From Bacteroidales bacterium (GTDB lineage Bacteria; Bacteroidota; Bacteroidia; Bacteroidales; Marinilabiliaceae): 45,657 nucleotides of DNA. Each line of letters opens with the position of its first letter. Position 1 is the first letter of the stretch. The stretch covers positions 1-45,657 of the forward strand of contig JAKSLC010000006.1 in assembly GCA_024401415.1 (NCBI GenBank), in the 5' to 3' direction. Shown piece by piece: positions 40,832-45,657 of the stretch. The notes under the pieces were generated by a model, which was not told where the DNA came from, made no database searches, and saw nothing but the letters and a program-made list of their open reading frames with translations. Made by a program: the position numbers and the translations under genes.

Positions 40832-42007
40832 ATGAAACACATCTGTTTTATTATACTAAATTGTTTAATTATATATACTTCATGCCAATGTGACTGTACT
40901 CGACAAAGTTGCAAACAAACAAATAGCGAGAACGCTAGAAAAACTGACACTACGCAATTCTGCTACGATATTAATGGCAGGATGATTACTAATGTATATA
41001 TCAGCGGCAAAAAATACTGTGCTATTTTTGACACAGCTAATGATTTGATTCATTTTGATATAGATTCTTTCCCTGAGCTTCGGGACAGTACGTGTGAACA
41101 TCCATTAAATGTTACCAACCAGTGGACAGGGAAAACAGGAATCGGATATAGAGTGAATAAACCTATCGATATAATATTGCCATCAAACGACACACTACAC
41201 TATAAATCATACGGATTAATACATATGGGGTCTTATGATTTCCCTAACGTCAGAATATATCTATCTATTCCAGAAGATGAAAAGAGAGTTCTAAACATAG
41301 ATTATGAGAAACGACATCTACGCATTTTAGATAAAGTACCACAAAACGTAGTAGACAGCTGCTCGCTTAATTCGCCTATAGAATTATCAGGAAGAGATTT
41401 GTCTATAACAATTCCATTATCATTCGTATTTGGCAATGATACCATGAATGTTGAGATGGATGGATTAATTGACACAGGGAGTCCAAATGAAATATCATTT
41501 ATAGGAGGGGATATAGATATATGCGCAAACAAGGAGTTAGTGCACCGACTCAAAGAACATTCTATAGCAACGGATAGTAAGAACGGCTACTATTTAGCAC
41601 ACGAAGTGAATGTATTAAAAGATACATTTGTATTCAAGAATAGTAAATCTGGATTTAATATATGTAGCAATATATGGGGGAACAACATGCTATGCCGATA
41701 TAACTTGTATCTAGACCTTAAGGATAAGAAGGCATACGGTGTTGCCATAGATGAAATAAACAAAACGTACGACATTAATAGAATGGCTGCAATGTTTAGC
41801 GGAGACAGAGCTGTTGTTTATCACGTAGGCGAGAAGAGTTATTTTGGGAAACATGGAGTCAGAGTAGGAGATTGCATATTATCATGCGACAATAAATCTA
41901 TGTTGGAAATACCTTTTGGCTATTTCAAGGGAAGAGTTGCGACACTAGAGATAATGAGGGATGGACAAGTGATAGAAATACAAGTTACAGACGATATACA
42001 AGAATAG
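40832..42007 (+). CDS. Retropepsin-like lipoprotein with PDZ-like tail, paralogue 1
   Basis: This 391-aa protein has a lipoprotein signal ('IIYTSC', Cys18). Two retropepsin-like halves are seen: the first active-site loop is 'CAIFDTAND' (Asp67, DTA instead of DTG), the second is 'DGLIDTGSPNEIS' (Asp214). Residues ~326-390 look PDZ-like ('YFGKHGVRVGDCILSCDNKSM', 'RVATLEIMRDGQVIEIQV'). Paired halves could form a pepsin-like catalytic site. The changed first triad may make it inactive or altered. Bacteroidota carry many such lipoproteins of unknown substrate. Followed 3 bases later by paralogue 2. Confidence 0.8.
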   Translation: MKHICFIILNCLIIYTSCQCDCTRQSCKQTNSENARKTDTTQFCYDINGRMITNVYISGKKYCAIFDTANDLIHFDIDSFPELRDSTCEHPLNVTNQWTGKTGIGYRVNKPIDIILPSNDTLHYKSYGLIHMGSYDFPNVRIYLSIPEDEKRVLNIDYEKRHLRILDKVPQNVVDSCSLNSPIELSGRDLSITIPLSFVFGNDTMNVEMDGLIDTGSPNEISFIGGDIDICANKELVHRLKEHSIATDSKNGYYLAHEVNVLKDTFVFKNSKSGFNICSNIWGNNMLCRYNLYLDLKDKKAYGVAIDEINKTYDINRMAAMFSGDRAVVYHVGEKSYFGKHGVRVGDCILSCDNKSMLEIPFGYFKGRVATLEIMRDGQVIEIQVTDDIQE

Positions 42008-42010
42008 AGT

Positions 42011-43174
42011 ATGGGCATTAGTAGAACATATACAATAGCATGTGCTATTTTGTGTGCATGTACATCGGAGAACCAGTCAGCACATACCTACACTAATGAT
42101 ACTGACAGAACTTTGGTAGACAACTCTAATTTTGAGATAGAGTATGATGTCATTAGGATGAATACTGTGATTAATGGTACGGATACTATTAATGCGATAT
42201 TTGATACTGGAGCACTTGTGCACTACCATATGGATGCCGTAAATTTCGAAAAGCTATTTCCCAACCATCAAAATATTACCAATATTAATGGCATAACAAT
42301 ATCTGAAGGCGACAGTATCAGCATATTAGGATATAATTATCTAGGGAAGACTATTACGAATGCTGGTACAAATCTGTCCTTATTCGGGCCACGCTATGAG
42401 GTTGACTATAGGATGTGGAAATTTGATATGGAGAACAGGATACTTTCTATTACAGATAGCATTGATGAGAGTCAATATCCTTTGAAGTTTAATATCTACT
42501 TTGACACAAGAGGAAAGGATAGAATTGTCCCCTTTGTGAATATTCCGATAATATTTAGTAATGGTAACGACAGTGTAAGAACCGATTGTTGCTATATGGT
42601 TGATACTGGCACTCCTTTCTCATTTTGTATAACAGACCCGACGCAAGAATTTATAGATTTCGCGATAATGGCAGATGGCCTCCAAGAGATAGACAGATGG
42701 ATGTCGGAAAAAAGAGGAGATAAAAAGATACTATTTGCATCGGACTACACGATAGATGGAACAGAATGCCTACAAAATGGGATGAAGGTAGTCATTTATA
42801 CGGGGGTCAGATCAATGAGAGCAGAATTCAAAGATGTCGAGAAGGGGAATGGAGGGAAAAGAGTTGTTGGAACAATAGGCATGCAATTTCTGAAGAACTT
42901 CAACTTTGTTATTGACCTTAAAAATGAGAGATTGCTACTTAAGCCAGTTCAAACTAACTATCCATCTAAGCCTATCATCAAATATGATTTTAGGGCAGAC
43001 AAAGAGAATAGAGTTTACATGATGAATATAAATGGGTATAGCATAAACAATGGTGTTTCCTTGAATGACTCTGTGATTTCTGCCAATGGGAAGGCCTGGG
43101 TAGATTATTCTAAGAAAGAGAAGGATAGTCTACTTGTTGTGGCTAAGGATGTTGAGTGGGCATTTGAGAAATAA
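42011..43174 (+). CDS. Retropepsin-like lipoprotein, paralogue 2
   Basis: This 387-aa protein has a lipoprotein-like start ('ACAILCAC', Cys15 or 17). Both halves have intact DTG triads: 'NAIFDTGALVH' (Asp65) and 'CYMVDTGTPFSF' (Asp198). The typical flap/C-terminal strand 'VVGTIGMQFLKNFNFVIDLKNERLLLKP' follows. Unlike paralogue 1 the C-terminus is short and has no clear PDZ domain. Cell-surface or periplasmic anchoring is expected. The two genes are translated from one message, given the 3-base gap. Confidence 0.82.
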   Translation: MGISRTYTIACAILCACTSENQSAHTYTNDTDRTLVDNSNFEIEYDVIRMNTVINGTDTINAIFDTGALVHYHMDAVNFEKLFPNHQNITNINGITISEGDSISILGYNYLGKTITNAGTNLSLFGPRYEVDYRMWKFDMENRILSITDSIDESQYPLKFNIYFDTRGKDRIVPFVNIPIIFSNGNDSVRTDCCYMVDTGTPFSFCITDPTQEFIDFAIMADGLQEIDRWMSEKRGDKKILFASDYTIDGTECLQNGMKVVIYTGVRSMRAEFKDVEKGNGGKRVVGTIGMQFLKNFNFVIDLKNERLLLKPVQTNYPSKPIIKYDFRADKENRVYMMNINGYSINNGVSLNDSVISANGKAWVDYSKKEKDSLLVVAKDVEWAFEK

Positions 43175-43206
43175 GTGATTATAAAATAAGCAATAAAAAC
43201 ATACTT

Positions 43207-43350
43207 ATGAGAATATACCATTTACTGTTATTATGAGTCACAATAACAGTCTCCTCTTGTAACTATTACAGTTCTCAACAAAGTCGCAATTCCACCTTGC
43301 TGTATTCGTCAGGAAAAGTGTGGAGAATAGTACTTTGATCGTCAGAAAAA
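43207..43350 (+). pseudogene. Decayed start of another lipoprotein gene
   Basis: From ATG 43207 the frame reads MRIYHLLLL, a TGA stop, then VTITVSSC: a signal peptide with lipobox broken by the stop. 'SSQQSRN' after it resembles 'CTRQSCK' just after the lipobox of paralogue 1, and the DNA stretch TCTCAACAAAGTCGCAA is similar to ACTCGACAAAGTTGCAA there. A further TGA follows ~40 codons on. Probably the remnant of a third array member; short, so tentative. Confidence 0.5.
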
Positions 43351-43447
43351 ATGTGATTAGATACGATTGAGTATAGAACCATAGCCTTCCAATACTTATA
43401 ATTGGTGACTAAAATAAATAGAGCCTCACTCCACAAGAAAGAAAACA

Positions 43448-43486
43448 AAAAAAGAACACCCCCCACAGTATATCAACTATAGGGGG
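43448..43486 (-). terminator. Terminator of the AraC-type gene
   Basis: Stem CCCCC ... GGGGG around 43457-43486; on the minus strand it is followed by TGTTCTTTTTTT. Confidence 0.8.
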
Positions 43487-43505
43487 CTACAATAGTTATT
43501 CTGCT

Positions 43506-44414
43506 TTACACAATAGGAACATATATATCCGTCAAGAGTTCTTCTGGCGCCACTTCCTGAGGATCGTTGAGATATATTTCAAATGCTGGTCGTTCATCAA
43601 GCACATATCCTTTCTCTTGTATGAGTTTGCCATAAATAGTGTCATACGCTATCTCTAGATGTTCATATGAACCCTTATAGGTATATATTGCATACTTGCC
43701 ACCTGCAAGGTTCTTAACACCTATTTCGCCCTTCGGACTCAGTGTCACAGGCGTAATCATACCGATATCGGATATCAGCTTGTCAGGATCAGTAACCTTA
43801 GGGTCATTATGATAGATACCCACATATTGCACCTCTCCACCGCACAACATCTTATACAGGAAACCAGAGTCTTTCTTGATTTCTTCTGCATATACCTCTT
43901 TGAGGTACTCTAACAGCGATCCCCAAGACTGGTCATAGTCTATAGAATTGTATGCTCCATAACGGCGAACATATATGATTGGTCGTTCATTGAGTTGCTC
44001 TATGCGCTCCTTGAGCTGCATAAGAGGATTAATCTTTGCTTCTTTCACGATGTAAATTGTTGGATTGTTACGATAATCAGAAGGGGATACACCGTAGCAC
44101 TCGCGAAATGCCTTGGTTAAGGATGAAGGAACGTCATAACCGACCACTGCAGATACGTCGGCTATCGGTCTGTCAGTATATCGCAGAAGCTCAGCGGCCA
44201 TCTCAAGTCGTCTGCGTTTTATGAAAGCCCCGATATTCTCTCCAAGCATGGCCTTCATGATGCGGTGAAAATGAAAGACAGAGAAGCCCGACATATTTGC
44301 AAGGTTCTGCACGTCTATCGGTTCACTCAAGTGACCCTCTATATAGGCAGTCACTATATTCACACGTCGCAAGTAATCGACCATCGTTGGAGAATTAGTC
44401 TGTTGTGTCTTCAT
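43506..44414 (-). CDS. AraC-family regulator with GyrI-like effector domain
   Basis: This 302-aa protein has two N-terminal helix-turn-helix units (~residues 12-112; 'VQNLANMSGFSVFHFHRIMKA' and 'IADVSAVVGYDVPSSLTKAF'), then a GyrI-like/Rob-type ligand domain to the C-terminus ('RPIIYVRRYGAYNSIDYDQSW', 'GGKYAIYTYKGSYEHL', 'RPAFEIYLNDP'). This Rob/SoxS-like design binds hydrophobic small molecules or toxins and regulates stress or efflux genes. Monocistronic; its target is not evident here. Confidence 0.93.
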   Translation of the reverse strand: MKTQQTNSPTMVDYLRRVNIVTAYIEGHLSEPIDVQNLANMSGFSVFHFHRIMKAMLGENIGAFIKRRRLEMAAELLRYTDRPIADVSAVVGYDVPSSLTKAFRECYGVSPSDYRNNPTIYIVKEAKINPLMQLKERIEQLNERPIIYVRRYGAYNSIDYDQSWGSLLEYLKEVYAEEIKKDSGFLYKMLCGGEVQYVGIYHNDPKVTDPDKLISDIGMITPVTLSPKGEIGVKNLAGGKYAIYTYKGSYEHLEIAYDTIYGKLIQEKGYVLDERPAFEIYLNDPQEVAPEELLTDIYVPIV

Positions 44415-44440
44415 CCATTATCTGTTCTGATTTACATCGG

Positions 44441-44448
44441 CAAAGGTA
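44441..44448 (-). promoter_or_regulatory. -7 element (TACCTTTG) of the AraC-type gene
   Basis: Exact TAnnTTTG match on the minus strand, 26 bases before the ATG. Confidence 0.65.
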
Positions 44449-44506
44449 AGCAGGTTCAATATGCTAGAGTTGTCCAAAATTGCTAATGTTGTCTATATGA
44501 AAACAA

Positions 44507-44538
44507 ACGCAGTCCGGAGAGAGTTCTCCGAACTGCGT
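44507..44538 (-). terminator. Terminator of lpxA
   Basis: A 14-bp stem with one mismatch (ACGCAGTCCGGAGA / TCTCCGAACTGCGT) and a 4-base loop; T-rich on the minus strand. Confidence 0.8.
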
Positions 44539-44564
44539 CTTATTGTATAATCATACTATATATA

Positions 44565-45341
44565 TTACTTCAAACCTGGGACGATACCACGCTCGCTGCT
44601 CTTAACGAAATCGAGAATCATATCGCGAGCCTCGCTTTGAGGCATCTCCTCCTCGATAGCTTTAACAGCTTGGGTTGTGTTAAGATTCTTACGATAGAGA
44701 TAATCGTATACTGTATTGATAGTATCGATCTGCTCACGTTCAAAACCACGACGACGAAGGCCCACGAGATTCAAACCGCAGAATGCAGCAGGCTCACGAC
44801 CGATCATAGAGAATGGAGGAATATCCTTACCGAGACGGGTACCACCCTGAATCATAACATACGAACCGATGCGGGTGAACTGGTGAACGAGAGAGCCACC
44901 ACCAACTACAGCGCAATCCATAATCTGTACCTCGCCAGCGAACTGACAAGCGTTAGATACAATAATATTAGAACCCAAAACGCAATCATGACCTACATGA
45001 ACGTAAGCCATAAGCAGGTTATTGGAACCGATAATTGTGGTATTCTTAGAGGCAGTACCACGGTTTATGGTAACGCACTCGCGGAAAGTATTATTGTCGC
45101 CAATCTCGCAAAGTGTGTACTCACCTACGAACTTGAGGTCCTGTGGAATGGCACCGATTGTAGCGTGAGGGAATACACGGTTGTTCTTACCCATGCGTAC
45201 GCCATCACAAACAACTGCGTTGGACATGATGTGGCAGCCATCGCCGATCTCAACGTCGCCTGCGATGCAAGCGAAAGGATCGATTCTTACATTTGCGCCA
45301 ATCTTAGCTTTAGGATCAACTGATGCTAATGGACTAATCAT
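44565..45341 (-). CDS. lpxA: UDP-N-acetylglucosamine acyltransferase
   Basis: This 258-aa protein is full length. Left-handed beta-helix hexapeptide repeats run from 'PLASVDPKAKIGANVRI' through 'AVVGGGSLVHQFTRIGSYVMI', with the catalytic His in 'AYVHVGHDCVLG'. The substrate-specific loop 'NRGTASKNTT' and C-terminal helices 'ARDMILDFVKSSERGIVPGLK' follow. It adds a 3-hydroxyacyl chain to UDP-GlcNAc, the first step of lipid A synthesis. It is 29 bases after lpxC on the same strand, as expected for a shared transcript. Confidence 0.96.
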   Translation of the reverse strand: MISPLASVDPKAKIGANVRIDPFACIAGDVEIGDGCHIMSNAVVCDGVRMGKNNRVFPHATIGAIPQDLKFVGEYTLCEIGDNNTFRECVTINRGTASKNTTIIGSNNLLMAYVHVGHDCVLGSNIIVSNACQFAGEVQIMDCAVVGGGSLVHQFTRIGSYVMIQGGTRLGKDIPPFSMIGREPAAFCGLNLVGLRRRGFEREQIDTINTVYDYLYRKNLNTTQAVKAIEEEMPQSEARDMILDFVKSSERGIVPGLK

Positions 45342-45370
45342 CTTCTACTAAACTTTTTTAGTTCGTTATA

Positions 45371-45657
45371 TTAAAATCCGTATTTCTTTATCAACATACG
45401 AGCGAACTCAGCATTTGAGCCATGGCCCGAACGTGTAGCAATGATTCTGCCCTTGATAGGCTTACCTACCAATGCCAAATCGCCAATAAGGTCGAGAAGT
45501 TTATGACGAGCAGCTTCATTATTGTACTTAAGATCGCGGTCGTTCAGTACGCCCGAAGGGTGAATAGTAGGTGTCTTACCCATAAGTGCTGCCACCTGTG
45601 CCTTCTCCTCTGCTGTAAGTTCCTTCTCTACGAATACTATAGCATTCTCGAGATCAC
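45371..45657 (-). CDS. lpxC: UDP-3-O-acyl-GlcNAc deacetylase LpxC, C-terminal end
   Basis: The frame runs off the window edge and provides the last ~95 residues. 'EAARHKLLDLIGDLALVGKPIKGRIIATRSGHGSNAEF' is the conserved end of LpxC, including the His in the 'SGHGSN' active-site motif. The protein ends shortly after this (ARMLIKKYGF, TAA). In most Bacteroidota a FabZ dehydratase domain is fused here; no FabZ sequence lies between this stop and lpxA. LpxC is the zinc-dependent committed step of lipid A synthesis. Confidence 0.92.
   Translation of the reverse strand, partial: DLENAIVFVEKELTAEEKAQVAALMGKTPTIHPSGVLNDRDLKYNNEAARHKLLDLIGDLALVGKPIKGRIIATRSGHGSNAEFARMLIKKYGF

Overview
The window reads as a chromosomal segment of a Bacteroidales (Bacteroidota) bacterium. 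Evidence: at least ten intergenic regions carry the Bacteroidota -7 promoter element TAnnTTTG, four of them with a TTTG or TTG -33 element 18-19 bases upstream. Shine-Dalgarno sites are nearly absent. The gene set also fits: a TonB-dependent receptor, short TonB proteins with a 'PxADLENKK' N-terminus, an HU/CCDC81-SPOR protein, a ResB-CcsA fusion, imelysin, a mannonate dehydratase with an SDR-type fructuronate reductase, and lpxC-lpxA. The genus cannot be fixed from the sequence alone.

Layout. 1-3.6 kb: the 3' end of a dipeptidyl peptidase III gene, then a TonB-dependent receptor. 3.7-7.2 kb: an accessory patch of exported proteins (one 569-aa protein with a degenerate thioredoxin-like C-terminus and two ~210-aa paralogues), ending in a mosaic of gene fossils. 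7.2-11.8 kb (minus strand): a lone AAA ATPase, asd, and the uxuB-uxuA pair. 11.9-16.3 kb: an AGCS symporter divergent from an overlapping nhaC-tadA-DUF3108 operon; tadA has an in-frame TGA exactly at a zinc-ligand cysteine codon. 16.4-25.5 kb: a DASS transporter, a thioesterase, dusB, two tonB paralogues, an outer-membrane protein, rsgA, a PorT-like barrel, ychF and tRNA-Cys. 25.6-34.9 kb: an ECF sigma factor with an unusual membrane partner, a GT90 glycosyltransferase, a GDP-mannose pyrophosphorylase with an O-methyltransferase, an HU-SPOR protein, radC, two EamA transporters flanking frr, and a compact formate/nitrite-type transporter. 35.0-40.4 kb (minus): an operon of porin, imelysin, di-haem oxidoreductase and CcsBA cytochrome c maturase. 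40.5-43.4 kb: an array of retropepsin-like lipoproteins with decayed copies on both sides. 43.5-45.7 kb (minus): an AraC/GyrI-like regulator, lpxA and the 3' end of lpxC.

How genes work together. The clearest pathway units are uxuA/uxuB (glucuronate catabolism), lpxC/lpxA (lipid A), and the porin-imelysin-dihaem-CcsBA operon, in which a c-type cytochrome is co-transcribed with the factor needed to attach its haem; it is probably a metal (iron) acquisition module.

The most unusual features are: (1) tadA with TGA in place of the first Cys of PCxxC; (2) a miniature asd fossil at 6904-7017, made of three asd segments joined in frame at short microhomologies and fused back-to-back to a fragment of the neighbouring exported-protein family; (3) a protease fossil at 40560-40705 made by the same kind of deletion; (4) a 131-bp tract of near identity between two otherwise diverged paralogues; (5) an lpxC that ends without the FabZ domain usual in this phylum; and (6) an 11-bp-periodic repeat beside a 20-bp perfect palindrome at 28.0-28.1 kb.
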